Shown piece after piece: positions 44,108 to 53,191 of a stretch of DNA of 64,000 bases (the stretch's first letter is position 1; each line of letters begins with the position of its first letter). The stretch is from Marinobacter maritimus (GTDB lineage Bacteria > Pseudomonadota > Gammaproteobacteria > Pseudomonadales > Oleiphilaceae), in NCBI RefSeq assembly GCF_007671675.1, contig NZ_VCGW01000007.1, positions 60,170 to 124,169 of the forward strand. Direction: 5' to 3'. The position numbers and the translations under genes are program-made. The notes beneath the pieces were generated by a model that saw only the letters and a program-made list of their open reading frames with translations, did not search any database and was not told the DNA's origin.

Positions 44108-44932
44108 CTAACTGTTGAGAAACTCGATGAGTTTTTTTGCGACATCGGCAGGGCGCTCTTCGGTTATCCAGTGCGCCGCGTCGACCCATTCCAGGCGCGC
44201 GTCCGGTATTGCGTCCCTCAGCATCTCAGCGTATTTAGGCTTTTGAAACTCATCATGTTGCCCCCATAGCACAAGAGTTTGATGGGGAATATTCTTCAGC
44301 TCATCGGCAATCGCGAGTGTGTATTCGGGATTGAGCCTGCGCAGGTTTCTGAAGAACGCTTTCTTGCCGGTTTCACCCTGCCAGGGGCGAACAACAATAT
44401 CAGCAAGCTCAGAGGTGGCGTTTGATTCGTCATGCATTCCCTTGGGCAGGAAGTCGCGAAGCATCTGCTCCAGTTCCTGAGCGCTCATGTCATCTTCCGC
44501 CCCCGGTTCCTGTAATGGCTCGAACTCGGGAATCGGCCAGGAGTCGAAGCAGACAGCATCGGCAAGAACCAGCCGGTTTATACGTTCCGGGTGGTTTACC
44601 GCCAGTATCTGGGCAACACCGCCGCCAATATCATGGGCCACAAGATCTGCACAGCGGATGCCTAGTGCATCCATAAGGCCGATCAGTATTTTGCTTTGTG
44701 CAGCGATCGACACATCGGCATCAAGCGGTTTATCGGATTCACCGTAATTGAGCATGTCTGGCACGATCACCCGGTGTGTTTGCGCCAGCTGTGGGAGGAT
44801 CTTGCGCCAGAGGAGGCCAGACATCGGGATGCCGTGGAGTAAGATCAGCGGTGCCCCTTCGCCTTGCTCCAAGTAGGCAATACGGTGCCCATCTACTTGC
44901 AGGTATTGGTGCTCAAGATTTGATTCACTCAT
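44108..44932 (-). CDS. Alpha/beta hydrolase with Asp nucleophile (haloalkane dehalogenase / epoxide hydrolase-like)
   Basis: 274 residues. HGIPMSGLLWRKILPQL supplies the oxyanion-hole region; the nucleophile elbow is VAHDIGGGVAQIL, with Asp instead of Ser, as in haloalkane dehalogenases and epoxide hydrolases; DAAHWITEERP has the catalytic His. Cytoplasmic, no signal. Substrate not predictable. It may be co-transcribed with the GST gene and is divergent from the aldehyde dehydrogenase across a palindromic promoter region. Confidence 0.88.
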   Translation of the reverse strand: MSESNLEHQYLQVDGHRIAYLEQGEGAPLILLHGIPMSGLLWRKILPQLAQTHRVIVPDMLNYGESDKPLDADVSIAAQSKILIGLMDALGIRCADLVAHDIGGGVAQILAVNHPERINRLVLADAVCFDSWPIPEFEPLQEPGAEDDMSAQELEQMLRDFLPKGMHDESNATSELADIVVRPWQGETGKKAFFRNLRRLNPEYTLAIADELKNIPHQTLVLWGQHDEFQKPKYAEMLRDAIPDARLEWVDAAHWITEERPADVAKKLIEFLNS

Positions 44933-45017
44933 TGTAGCGCTCCTTTGAGTTCACGTTTTCCAAAGTGATCGATTACATCTTTACGCTACTGACTGAAAAC
45001 CTATGATTCAAATTATA

Positions 45018-45035
45018 TTTGAGTAATCACTCAAA
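45018..45035. promoter_or_regulatory. Palindrome in the hydrolase/aldehyde dehydrogenase promoter region
   Basis: TTTGAGT and ACTCAAA with 4-base spacer, inside the 304-base divergent region (44933-45236). Size and symmetry fit a TetR- or MarR-type operator; no regulator is adjacent. Nothing else was recognised in this region. Confidence 0.4.
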
Positions 45036-45236
45036 CTTTGCCTTTTTTCATTTTTACCTTACAAGACAGCCTGATCCGCCAAGCTAACTTCCAGGCCGGT
45101 CGCTACCGAGTTATACGGTTAGGTAACCTTAGCCCTTAAGGTCAGCCGGCCATGTTACGTTGGTCTGGCAATATCATTCTATGCCGGTCGAACTAATACA
45201 GGTTCAGCTGTCATTAATTATCCAGGAGGCAAACTG

Positions 45237-46616
45237 ATGTCGAACACTCACAAGACAATCAATCCTGCCACAGAAGAAGTTCTTGAAACCTATACCATGA
45301 TGTCCAGACAAGAAGCTGAGGGCATCATTGAGCAGACTCATCATGCGTTTCTTAACTGGCGCAAAACCGGGTTTGAAGAGCGCGCGAATATTCTGCGCAA
45401 AACCGCTGCCCTGATTCGGGAGCGCCAGGATGACTACGCCGCACTGATGACCCGGGAAATGGGCAAAACCCTGGCAGAGGGCAAACAGGAATGCGAACTG
45501 TGCGCGGCGATTTGTGAGTACACCGCAGAACAGGGCCCCACGGAACTGGCGGATGAAACAAGAGAGCTGGCGGGCGGCCGTGCTGTGGTTTCCTATCAGC
45601 CTCAAGGTGTGATTTACGGCATACAGCCGTGGAACTTTCCGCTTTATCAGGTTATTCGCTACAGCGCCGCCAACCTCATGGCGGGTAACACCGTGCTATT
45701 GAAACATGCCAACAATGTGTGGGGCATGGCTCTGGAAGTTGAAAAACTTTACCGCGATGCCGGCATGCCGGAACACGCCTTCCGCACGCTGTTAATTGAC
45801 CATGAGGTATCAGACGCCGTTATCGAACACAAGCTGGTGCGTGGCGTTACGCTTACAGGTAGCCCCAACGCTGGTCGGACAGTGGCACAACGAGCGGCTA
45901 AGGTGCTGAAGAAAACCGTGCTGGAACTGGGCAGCAACGATGCCTATCTGGTACTGGCAGACGCCGACATCAAGAAGGCTGCGAAGATCTGCGTACAGGG
46001 CCGAACCTACAATGTCGGCCAGACCTGCGTGGCTGCGAAGCGCTTTATTATCGAAGAGCCCGTGTACGAAGAGTTCAGGGATGCCTGCTTGGCTGAAATG
46101 GAGAAGCTCTCTTTTGGTGATCCCACGAACAGTGATACCAAAATGGGCCCCATGGCTCGCGAAGACCTCAGAGATGGCCTGCATGAGCAGGTTCGCAAGT
46201 CGATCGAGGCCGGCGCTACCTGTTCTTTAGGTGGTGAAATCCCCGAGGGCAAAGGTTACTTCTACCCACCCACGGTACTGGAAAACGTGGCGCCCGGGCA
46301 GCCAGCGTATGACGATGAGCTGTTTGGACCGGTAGCGGCGCTGATAAAGGTAAAGGATGTGGCCGAGGCTATGCGAGTTGCAAATGACTCCATTTATGGC
46401 CTGGGCGGTGGCATCTTTAGCGCCGACGAAGACGAGGCGCTGCGCCTGGCTCGGGATGAATTTGACACAGGTATGGTCAATATCAATGGCTATAATCTGG
46501 CCAAGCCTAACCTGCCATTTGGTGGGGTAAAGCAGAGCGGGTATGGCCGCGAACATGGCGGCTTTGGCATGCACGAATTTGTGAATGTGAAGTCTGTTAT
46601 GGTGAGCGAGTCCTGA
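45237..46616 (+). CDS. NAD(P)-dependent aldehyde dehydrogenase, succinate-semialdehyde type
   Basis: 459 residues, the length of the Sad/YneI group. The catalytic Cys is in GQTCVAAKRF and the general-base Glu in LELGSNDAYLVL; EMGKTLAEGKQE and QPWNFPLYQVIRYSAANLMAGN are typical of this subgroup. Likely oxidises succinate semialdehyde or a related short aldehyde in the cytoplasm. AGGAGG precedes the ATG. A strong hairpin follows. Confidence 0.92.
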   Translation: MSNTHKTINPATEEVLETYTMMSRQEAEGIIEQTHHAFLNWRKTGFEERANILRKTAALIRERQDDYAALMTREMGKTLAEGKQECELCAAICEYTAEQGPTELADETRELAGGRAVVSYQPQGVIYGIQPWNFPLYQVIRYSAANLMAGNTVLLKHANNVWGMALEVEKLYRDAGMPEHAFRTLLIDHEVSDAVIEHKLVRGVTLTGSPNAGRTVAQRAAKVLKKTVLELGSNDAYLVLADADIKKAAKICVQGRTYNVGQTCVAAKRFIIEEPVYEEFRDACLAEMEKLSFGDPTNSDTKMGPMAREDLRDGLHEQVRKSIEAGATCSLGGEIPEGKGYFYPPTVLENVAPGQPAYDDELFGPVAALIKVKDVAEAMRVANDSIYGLGGGIFSADEDEALRLARDEFDTGMVNINGYNLAKPNLPFGGVKQSGYGREHGGFGMHEFVNVKSVMVSES

Positions 46617-46634
46617 TGCAAGCTTAACCAACAC

Positions 46635-46667
46635 TGCGCCTGGGTAACGCCACGTTACCCAGGCGCA
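46635..46667 (+). terminator. Strong hairpin after the aldehyde dehydrogenase
   Basis: Perfect 14-bp stem TGCGCCTGGGTAAC / GTTACCCAGGCGCA with a 5-base loop, 18 bases past the stop; no T-run. Confidence 0.6.
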
Positions 46668-46788
46668 CTCTCAACATAGCCCTCAAGCTTTTTGATGATC
46701 ACGGCATGGTTTCATCAAAGCGTGACAGCAAAGAGCAAAGCGCCCCCCAGAACAAAGAAGTCAAACCAGAGCATAATCATGATCTGGC

Positions 46789-47205
46789 TTATTGTCTTTG
46801 GATAAGAACCCGTTGGATAACATGACCCCAGGTGCGATCTTTTGCATCGCTGGCATGCTGGTCAGCCCGGCTTCGGGCTTCTGCTTGGCTGGCACTTGAT
46901 ACAAAGGCCGTAAACTGTTTGGTCACGGCCTGATGATAACTCCTGAAAGCAGCTTCACAGCCCGCTTGGGCGCCCTTGGCAATGTCTGAAGGTGGTGCCG
47001 ATGTGATATGGCTGAAGCGATCGGACTCACTGGCCATGCAATCCTGATACGCCTTGTATTTCTCGTTCAGGTTGGTACTGAGGGCTTTCTTTTCATCGGA
47101 GGTCAAATTCGGCGCAGGAGAAAGAGCCGCGCAACTGGCCAGCGACCCGCACAATGCCACCACAATGGTAGCGCCCCGCCAACGGACAGCATCAAAGAAA
47201 ATCAT
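46789..47205 (-). CDS. Small hypothetical lipoprotein
   Basis: 138 residues from the ATG at 47205 (AAAAGGGTG nearby), chosen because it starts a lipoprotein signal: GATIVVALCGSLASC (Cys25). The frame stays open upstream to 47469, but then the lipobox would be internal. The mature part is polar and helical (LTSDEKKALSTNLNEKYKAYQDCMASESD). Not recognised. Confidence 0.55.
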   Translation of the reverse strand: MIFFDAVRWRGATIVVALCGSLASCAALSPAPNLTSDEKKALSTNLNEKYKAYQDCMASESDRFSHITSAPPSDIAKGAQAGCEAAFRSYHQAVTKQFTAFVSSASQAEARSRADQHASDAKDRTWGHVIQRVLIQRQ

Positions 47206-47510
47206 ATCTATCACCCTTTTAAGTTCAGTAGAGTCTGCATCTGCTCTTTGTTTTATTTGCTGTACCATCCAATAAGCATAGCTTAGGTTGTAACGAGTTT
47301 CCGATTCACCCTCAATGGTTAGCGTAGAGTTTCCAAGGCACTGTGATATCTGATCTTTATCAGAATTTTCTCTACCCAATTTTTCACGCCTTGAATAGTA
47401 TTTTCTAGCAACGGAGCCTGTAGTGATGCCATCGTCTGTAATAAATGCCATCGAGCCGAAATACGGCAATCGGGGGCTGACAGACGACCTAACCTTTTCA
47501 GGAGAAAAAA

Positions 47511-48638
47511 ATGTCGGACACCAACATCGAACTTATTTCCACCATTAGCGAAGACAACAAACTGGAACTTGCACTGCGCGAGATCGAGATCCCCCAGCCC
47601 GGCGAAAACGAAGTGGTCATCCGCATCGAAGCTGCTCCTATTAACCCGTCTGACCTGGGAGTGATGTTCAGCGCGGCCGATATGACGACTGCCAGCCAAT
47701 CCGGTAGCGCCGAGCGCCCGGTCATCAGTGCCGATGTCCCGGCCAAGTTCATGGGTGCCGTTAAAAAGCGGGTTGGCAAGCCTATACCCGTAGGCAACGA
47801 AGGGGCCGGTACAGTGGTAGCTGCGGGCTCATCAGCCGCTGCGCAAAGCTTGATGGGCAAAACCGTTGCGGTAATTGGCGGTGGTAGCTACCGCCAATAT
47901 CTCTGTGCCAAGGTGCAAAGCTGTCTGGAACTAGAGCCGGGTACGACTGCAGCCGAAGGCGCTTCTAGCTTTGTGAACCCGCTGACGGCATTAACCATGG
48001 TCGAAACCATGCGTGCTGAAGGTCACAAGGCCATCGTTCACGCTGCCGCCGCCTCTAACCTCGGACAAATGCTCAACCGCATCTGCATCGCCGACGGCAT
48101 CGACCTGGTCAATATCGTCCGCAAGCCAGAACAGGAAACATTGCTGCGCGAATTGGGCGCCAAATATGTGGTTAACTCCAGTAGCGACAGCTTCATGGCA
48201 GACCTGACCCAAGCACTGATCGAAACCGGAGCGACCATCGCGTTCGACCCTATTGGTGGCGGTAAATTGGCTAGTGACATTCTCACCTGCATGGAAGCCG
48301 CCGTCGCTCGCAACATCACTGAATACAGCGTGTATGGATCTGACATTTATAAACAGGTTTATATCTATGGCGGGCTTGATCGCGGCCCCATCACGATAAA
48401 CCGCAGCTTTGGTTTTGCCTGGGGTGTGAACGGCTTTTTATTGTTTAATGCATTAGGAAAACTGAGCAAGGAAACCACCATCGCCATGCGCAAACGCATA
48501 GCCGCCGAGATCAAAACCACGTTCGCCAGCCACTACACTCACGAAGTATCCCTGGCAGGTGCTTTACAACTGGATGCGATCGCGGTTTACGGCAAACAGG
48601 CTACCGGAGAGAAGTTCCTGATCAAACCACAGAGCTAA
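47511..48638 (+). CDS. Zinc-independent MDR-type reductase (quinone oxidoreductase-like)
   Basis: 375 residues. The N-terminal GroES-like domain is recognisable (EVVIRIEAAPINPSDLGVMF, GNEGAGTVVAAG), followed by a Rossmann domain (HAAAASNLGQMLNRIC). The zinc-ligand cysteines of classical ADHs are missing. GGAG lies eight bases upstream. Substrate: probably an alpha,beta-unsaturated carbonyl or quinone, by family. Confidence 0.85.
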   Translation: MSDTNIELISTISEDNKLELALREIEIPQPGENEVVIRIEAAPINPSDLGVMFSAADMTTASQSGSAERPVISADVPAKFMGAVKKRVGKPIPVGNEGAGTVVAAGSSAAAQSLMGKTVAVIGGGSYRQYLCAKVQSCLELEPGTTAAEGASSFVNPLTALTMVETMRAEGHKAIVHAAAASNLGQMLNRICIADGIDLVNIVRKPEQETLLRELGAKYVVNSSSDSFMADLTQALIETGATIAFDPIGGGKLASDILTCMEAAVARNITEYSVYGSDIYKQVYIYGGLDRGPITINRSFGFAWGVNGFLLFNALGKLSKETTIAMRKRIAAEIKTTFASHYTHEVSLAGALQLDAIAVYGKQATGEKFLIKPQS

Positions 48639-48666
48639 CGTTTGATGTCTGGCCGCAAGGCCATCC

Positions 48667-48701
48667 CAGGCTGCTGGCGTCAGAATGACTCCAGCCGCCT
48701 G
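48667..48701 (+). terminator. Imperfect hairpin after the MDR gene
   Basis: CAGGC-GCTGG-TCA pairs with TGA-CCAGC-GCCTG with small mismatches and a 3-base loop, then GATCTCTTTT. 29 bases past the stop. Confidence 0.5.
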
Positions 48702-48727
48702 GATCTCTTTTCGTGCTGTTCAATGCC

Positions 48728-48807
48728 AACAGCACGCGCTGCTACGGAATGAAGGCGAAGCCGCAATGTAATAGCCGTCGCCGTGACTGTGATTGTGATT
48801 GTTAGGC
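48728..48807 (-). repeat. Orphan attC site
   Basis: CCAACAGCACGCGCTGC...GGCGAAGCCGCAATG...GCCGTCGCCGTGACTG...GTTAGGC is the same family as the attC sites at 53109 and 54740. It lies 3.2 kb left of the continuous array, downstream of the esterase-like gene, the place where a cassette-end attC would be. Confidence 0.75.
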
Positions 48808-48830
48808 TTCCACTCCAAACTTGGAAACTT

Positions 48831-48901
48831 GGGACAGATTTATTTCAATTTAAAATAAATCTGTCCCGGTTTTCAATTTAAAATAAATCTGTCCCGGTTT
48901 T
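48831..48901. repeat. Tandem 28-bp repeat with GGGACAGATTTATTT inverted copy
   Basis: Two identical 28-bp units (48846-48873, 48874-48901) each contain AAATAAATCTGTCCC, and an inverted copy GGGACAGATTTATTT stands at 48831-48845. The same motif flanks REP-associated transposase genes in many gammaproteobacteria (known pattern), but none is present here. Confidence 0.75.
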
Positions 48902-48930
48902 TGTCCGGTTTTTGCGGTTTTTTGCTTCAG

Positions 48931-50322
48931 CTAGGGCGTGGCCATATTGGTCCGGAAATTCTTCCGGCTATCGCTATCCAGGCTCTGAGATGAAATCAGA
49001 ATCAACTGGCGGATAAAGCTCGCAATTCGTGGATCATAGATATCGTTGTGATCCCGAATCAATTCACCGTCCACCCGGATATTCAAATAAGGGTTGCGCC
49101 CGGCCGATGTTTCCGTGCGTTCGAGCACCGCGCCTTCAAATGGGATACGGCTTCCGCTCTTGTCTGTCTCCCAGCCCCTGCTGGCCTCAACAAACGTTTG
49201 AACAGCCTCGGACGTATTGAAACTGGCTTGTTCTCGGTCTTCAAGGGCATCGTTTGCGCGGAGGTAGTGCGTCAGGTATGGATCGAAATGGCCCAGTGCG
49301 GTCACATTCGAAGAGCCCTGATCTATGATTTCGTATTCCCCGGTCACCGGGTTGAAGCGCCGGGCGTCGCGTTCGATTTCAAACAGCGTGGAAAACCAGC
49401 GACCCAGAGGGAAGGCCATACCGGTGGCATCGTCGTCTTCGGAGGTCATGACTGCGAGCACCGGCAACTGGCTCGGAAAGTAGCGCCGCCGCTCATTGGC
49501 CATATCGCTGAGAGTCGAATAGCGTGATGCCTCAAACGCAGGGTTGATCAGCACAACCAGATCCGCGAAGCCCACCGTATCACTAACTACGGCGTCGGGC
49601 CCATGGGTTTGCACAAACCCGTTCTCGAGAATCTCGCTCATTGCAGAAAACACCAAGGCGCCCCCAAAGCTGTGCCCCACCACGACAAAACGAGTACGAT
49701 TGGGTTTGTCATCGGCAAGGGCCTGGGCACGTTTGGTTTTCTGCACTAGCTCCAGGCGGCTGAGCAATTCCGTGGCACCGCCGCGCCCGACTTTGTGGGC
49801 CGTATTCTTGCGCTCCCAGAAGGTCAGCTCTTTCAACCCAGGCAGGCTTACGGAGCCGCCACGCCAGCCCAGGTATATACCGACCACCTTCCGGGCTGGT
49901 GTCCCGGTCCTGGCGCCCACGGCTGATTCCAGTGCGCTCAGCCGCCGCAGTGATTCCCGAAAACTGGTTATATTGCTGTCCGCGGGCCGCGCACTGTGTT
50001 TCCAGCCATGCACAAACACCACCATCAACAAATCCTCATTGGAGGCCAGGTTATTAACCTCGTCGATCACCTCCCTCAATTGTTGACGGTCCCAGAGTTG
50101 CCCCTGGTCGTCGAATTCTACAAAGCCCAGGTGGTAGCTTTCGCCGCTAGCCTCAGGTGCCTGAAATACCTGGAGCGTATGCCGTGAACATTCTTCAAGA
50201 GGGTGGGAGGAAACACAGACGCCGGATTCTGTGCGGTAGCGCTGGTCTGAAATACAGCCCGACAGTGACATAACCATTGCGAAAAGAAGGGTGAAACGGA
50301 CGTAGTAAAAGCAGTTATTCAT
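48931..50322 (-). CDS. Lipoprotein alpha/beta hydrolase (serine esterase-like)
   Basis: 463 residues. Signal peptide with lipobox LSGC (Cys23). The nucleophile elbow is VVGHSFGGALVFSA (about residue 220) and the region LMVVFVHGWKHSARPAD supplies the oxyanion strand; a DVNNLAS-type cap and ITSEDDDATG loop are also seen. AAGGAG precedes the ATG by six bases. Predicted outer-membrane-anchored esterase or lipase of unknown substrate. An attC lies beyond its 3' end. Confidence 0.75.
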   Translation of the reverse strand: MNNCFYYVRFTLLFAMVMSLSGCISDQRYRTESGVCVSSHPLEECSRHTLQVFQAPEASGESYHLGFVEFDDQGQLWDRQQLREVIDEVNNLASNEDLLMVVFVHGWKHSARPADSNITSFRESLRRLSALESAVGARTGTPARKVVGIYLGWRGGSVSLPGLKELTFWERKNTAHKVGRGGATELLSRLELVQKTKRAQALADDKPNRTRFVVVGHSFGGALVFSAMSEILENGFVQTHGPDAVVSDTVGFADLVVLINPAFEASRYSTLSDMANERRRYFPSQLPVLAVMTSEDDDATGMAFPLGRWFSTLFEIERDARRFNPVTGEYEIIDQGSSNVTALGHFDPYLTHYLRANDALEDREQASFNTSEAVQTFVEASRGWETDKSGSRIPFEGAVLERTETSAGRNPYLNIRVDGELIRDHNDIYDPRIASFIRQLILISSQSLDSDSRKNFRTNMATP

Positions 50323-50674
50323 GGCAAACTCCTTTGCGGCTTTTTCTGGCAGAACCTCCTGTTACATCCGCCACTCTGCACCATTGATAATCACAGTCTC
50401 GTAAGCCGTCTCGCAACGGGCTGCCGATAAAACAAGCATAAACCAAGAGCCGGCGAAAGCCAGAAGCCGAAGGGTGGGAGAGAACTGGCGCTAACTGTCA
50501 GGCTTTTACGCTCCAGTGCTCGCTTGGCAGCCGCTTAGTCTCAAATTCAATTAAGTGTGCCATAGCAGGGGACAGGCTCCACGTAGCCTTCACGTTTATT
50601 GCCAGAGTTATAAGACTCGGGGCCTACTCTTTTGAGGTAATATCCCGTCAGGCATGTACCCCGGTAGGTCACAG
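50323..50674. other. Intergenic stretch right of the lipoprotein esterase gene
   Basis: 352 bases without a gene or a recognisable attC. A small stem GGTAGG / CCTACC at 50663-50684 overlaps the stop of the FAD oxidoreductase gene and may terminate it. Confidence 0.4.
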
Positions 50675-51886
50675 CTAGCCTACCCGCGAAAAACCGAATA
50701 AGCCTGCCAAGGGATGCAAGCGGCCTTCGATATTGGCCCTCAGTAAATCCGCACCAATCATACTGTAGCTGATACCGTTACCGCCGTACGCGAGAGCGAA
50801 TTGCACCCTCGGACCATACTGCGGATGCTCGCCGAAAAAAGGCAGGCCATCCTCGGTTTCTGCAAACGTGCCGCCCCAGGAAAACGCCGGGCGCATCTGC
50901 AGGTCCGGAAACAGTTTCCTGACCTTCTTGCACAAACCTTTGGCCTTGCTATCCACCCGTCGGTCCCGCCGCGCCGGGATGTCGATATCGTCGTCATCTC
51001 CACCGACCAGAAGCCGGCCATCGCCCGTCGTCCGCATGTACAGGTAAGGCCTGGCCGATTCCCAAATCATAGTCGACGCTAACGGGCCGAGCGCTGACTC
51101 TTCTATCGGGTCGGTAATAAAGGCGTAACTGCTGCGGTTCTTCGCCACCGACTGCTTCAGCCATTTCTGCGAGGCATATCCTGCCGCCATCACCACATGC
51201 CTGGCCTGAATCCGGAAACCTTCCGGTGTTTGCAGTGTAACCTTGTCTTCCGATGGTTCGATGGTATCAATCACCGTGCGATCAAACACCCTGCCGCCGC
51301 GTTCTGCCAGTCGGAGGAGCAGCTTGGAAGCCATACGATATGGATCAACCTGGGCCGCCAATTTGGTTAGAATCGCACAGGGCGCCTTGATGCCAAACCG
51401 CTCCCTCACGCCACCCGCATCAAGCCACTCGGCGTCAAACTCATGCTTTATTCGAAGGTCGTATTCTTCTCGCAGCTCGGCCCTGTGGCCACGTTTACTG
51501 GCGAAGTACAAGCTCTCCCGCATGCCGAAGTCCACATCGCCCAGTTCATCAGCAAGATCTCGAAGCTCCGTGATCGCGGCGGCACAGGCCTTGTAAGCCG
51601 CCACCGCGTGGAACTCGCCGTACATCCGCGCCAGATCGGCCATATGGGTGTCAATCTCGTACTGCAACAATGCCGTGCTCGCAGCGGAACTGCCCCAGGC
51701 GATATCGCGCTGCTCAACCACCACCACATCAAAACCGTTCTTACCCAGATTGTCAGCGATCAACGACCCGGTAATACCGCCTCCTACCACCACCACGTCA
51801 CAACTGATATTCGCCTTGAGCTGGGGGAAAGCGCACATGAGGCCATTTTTGATGGCCCAGAAGGGGTAACCGCTTTTCAGGTCCAT
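50675..51886 (-). CDS. FAD-dependent oxidoreductase, DAO family
   Basis: 403 residues from the ATG at 51886 (AAGGA seven bases upstream); a frame to 51946 is possible. DVVVVGGGITGSLIADNLGKNGFDVVVVEQRDIAWGSSAAS is the FAD-binding start, and a C-terminal FALAYGGNGISYSMIGADLL closes the DAO fold. There is no Rieske domain, which some relatives carry. Substrate amine or amino acid unknown. The array's first attC lies 90 bases upstream of it. Confidence 0.88.
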   Translation of the reverse strand: MDLKSGYPFWAIKNGLMCAFPQLKANISCDVVVVGGGITGSLIADNLGKNGFDVVVVEQRDIAWGSSAASTALLQYEIDTHMADLARMYGEFHAVAAYKACAAAITELRDLADELGDVDFGMRESLYFASKRGHRAELREEYDLRIKHEFDAEWLDAGGVRERFGIKAPCAILTKLAAQVDPYRMASKLLLRLAERGGRVFDRTVIDTIEPSEDKVTLQTPEGFRIQARHVVMAAGYASQKWLKQSVAKNRSSYAFITDPIEESALGPLASTMIWESARPYLYMRTTGDGRLLVGGDDDDIDIPARRDRRVDSKAKGLCKKVRKLFPDLQMRPAFSWGGTFAETEDGLPFFGEHPQYGPRVQFALAYGGNGISYSMIGADLLRANIEGRLHPLAGLFGFSRVG

Positions 51887-51976
51887 ATCGTAATCCTTTT
51901 TTGAGGGCGAATCGGAGAGGGCCGTATGCAGTATAGGTTCTTGCAAAGGAGACTGAACACGTAGGTTTGCAGATTC

Positions 51977-52103
51977 TTAACACTGAGCACAGCGGCGCCC
52001 TTGGAGTGGCGACGAAGGAGCCATGGAAAGGGCGTCCGTTTGAGGCTGGGATGTGTCATGCGTACCGGGGGAAGTGCAGAACGCACTACAACAATCTGTT
52101 ATG
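51977..52103 (-). repeat. attC site 1 (end of GNAT cassette, leftmost of array)
   Basis: TTAACACTGAGCACAGCGG at the left and CTGTTATGC at the right, long variable loop with GTGCAGAACGCACTACAACAA. It overlaps the 3' end of the GNAT gene, as normal for cassettes. Confidence 0.75.
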
Positions 52104-52619
52104 CAATGTCCAGTCGTCGCATGCCATTCGATATACTCGCACAGGTCGGGCATGGAATTCTCGAATCGTATAATCTCCGAACCCGACCTTCTCCGTCACC
52201 CTAACGGAGGCTGCATGCTCCGGCTCGATAATAACAATTACCGACTCGCAGTGTTTTTGATCGAAAGCATACTGGAGAACACCTTTTACAGCTTCTGTCG
52301 CATACCCCTGATGCCAAAACCTGCGCGCCAGACGATAACCTAGATTGATTTCTTCAACATCGCCAACCAACTCCGGCCCAACGCCACAGAAGCCGATAAA
52401 ATGCCCTGATTCCTTTTCACACAATGCCCATGGCCCAATTCCATGAGAGGCGTAACACTCAAGGCACCGATCAACGAACTTTCGGGTAGCTTCTTCGTCG
52501 CAAACTCCACGAACGGAGAACTTCATGACTTCCGGATCACTGAGCATTGTGGTGAGCACAGGAACGTCCTGATGGGATAGCTTCCTTGCAATCAACCTCT
52601 CTGTTTCAAACAATGGCAC
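52086..52619 (-). CDS. GNAT acetyltransferase (RimJ/RimL-like), integron cassette
   Basis: 177 residues from a GTG at 52619 with GGGAGAG five bases upstream; an ATG at 52649 would lie in the preceding attC. LETERL-type start (FETERLIARKLSHQDVP), acetyl-CoA loop region LARRFWHQGYATEAVKGVLQYAF, and EPEHAASVRVTEKVGF. Transfers an acetyl group to an N-terminus or amine; in cassettes, such proteins are often resistance or modification enzymes. The last residues read into attC. Confidence 0.88.
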   Translation of the reverse strand: MPLFETERLIARKLSHQDVPVLTTMLSDPEVMKFSVRGVCDEEATRKFVDRCLECYASHGIGPWALCEKESGHFIGFCGVGPELVGDVEEINLGYRLARRFWHQGYATEAVKGVLQYAFDQKHCESVIVIIEPEHAASVRVTEKVGFGDYTIREFHARPVRVYRMACDDWTLHNRLL

Positions 52620-52633
52620 TGTTCTCTCCCTGT

Positions 52634-52692
52634 GAATAACGCTTGGCACAGTGGCTAATTTTGGGGATTGACACCACAGTCACTTGTTACAC
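52634..52692 (-). repeat. attC site 2 (short)
   Basis: AATAACGCTTGGCACAGTGGC and CACTTGTTACAC ends, about 59 bp, immediately 3' of the membrane-protein cassette gene. Confidence 0.65.
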
Positions 52693-52696
52693 AGCA

Positions 52697-53104
52697 CTAT
52701 AATGCACCCCGAAGAATGAGCAGGATAGGCACCAGAAGAACAAACGCAACAAAGAATGCTGGGAACAGTGACCGAGCCAACAATGCTAAAAATGTAGGCC
52801 TAGTATTCAAAATCACCCCTGGAAGTTCATCCGAAACCCAAACTTCCATTTTGGCACCAACCCCCAATTCTTCGTCGGGGGTGTAAGGGGGAGGAGCAAT
52901 AAAGTGAATAGGCCCCCTCCCTTCAACTCTGATGCCCAGTTGAATCAAACGGTCCAGCGCAGCACGATGATTCTGTTCAACCATAGCCGACGTTTTTCTG
53001 GCCCTAAACAACGGCTTTAGTTGCGAGAAACGCACCAGTGCGAGCAGCAAAAAAATCACTGATACTGCTACCACATAGTAAACGACAAACTCTGTTGTAT
53101 TCAT
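52697..53104 (-). CDS. Two-helix membrane protein, integron cassette
   Basis: 135 residues from the ATG at 53104; seven more in-frame residues would lie in attC. N-terminal helix EFVVYYVVAVSVIFLLLALV and C-terminal helix FPAFFVAFVLLVPILLIL, with a soluble loop between (VEGRGPIHFIAPPPYTPDEELGVGAKMEVWV). Not recognised; typical of integron membrane cassettes. Confidence 0.65.
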   Translation of the reverse strand: MNTTEFVVYYVVAVSVIFLLLALVRFSQLKPLFRARKTSAMVEQNHRAALDRLIQLGIRVEGRGPIHFIAPPPYTPDEELGVGAKMEVWVSDELPGVILNTRPTFLALLARSLFPAFFVAFVLLVPILLILRGAL

Positions 53105-53108
53105 GCGG

Positions 53109-53191
53109 TGTAACGCCCGCAGCATGCGCGGCTTTGGAATGGAGGCGAAGCCGCAATGGAAGAGACGTCGCCGTGCCTGCGTTTGTTAAGC
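53109..53191 (-). repeat. attC site 3
   Basis: TAACGCCCGCAGCATGCGCGG, GGCGAAGCCGCAATG, GTCGCCGTGCCTGCG, TTTGTTAAGCC; about 83 bp, same family as sites at 48728, 54740 and 59042. Confidence 0.88.

Noticed and set aside
44047..44145. N-terminal extension of the GST gene at 43393
   Set aside because: It overlaps the upstream hydrolase gene and lies outside the thioredoxin-like domain.
47206..47469. In-frame 5' extension of the lipoprotein gene at 46789
   Set aside because: It would place the lipobox in the middle of the protein; the ATG at 47205 has a ribosome site and starts the signal peptide.
48831..48901. CRISPR-like tandem repeat
   Set aside because: Only two adjoining copies with no spacers, and the motif is palindromic in the manner of REP elements.
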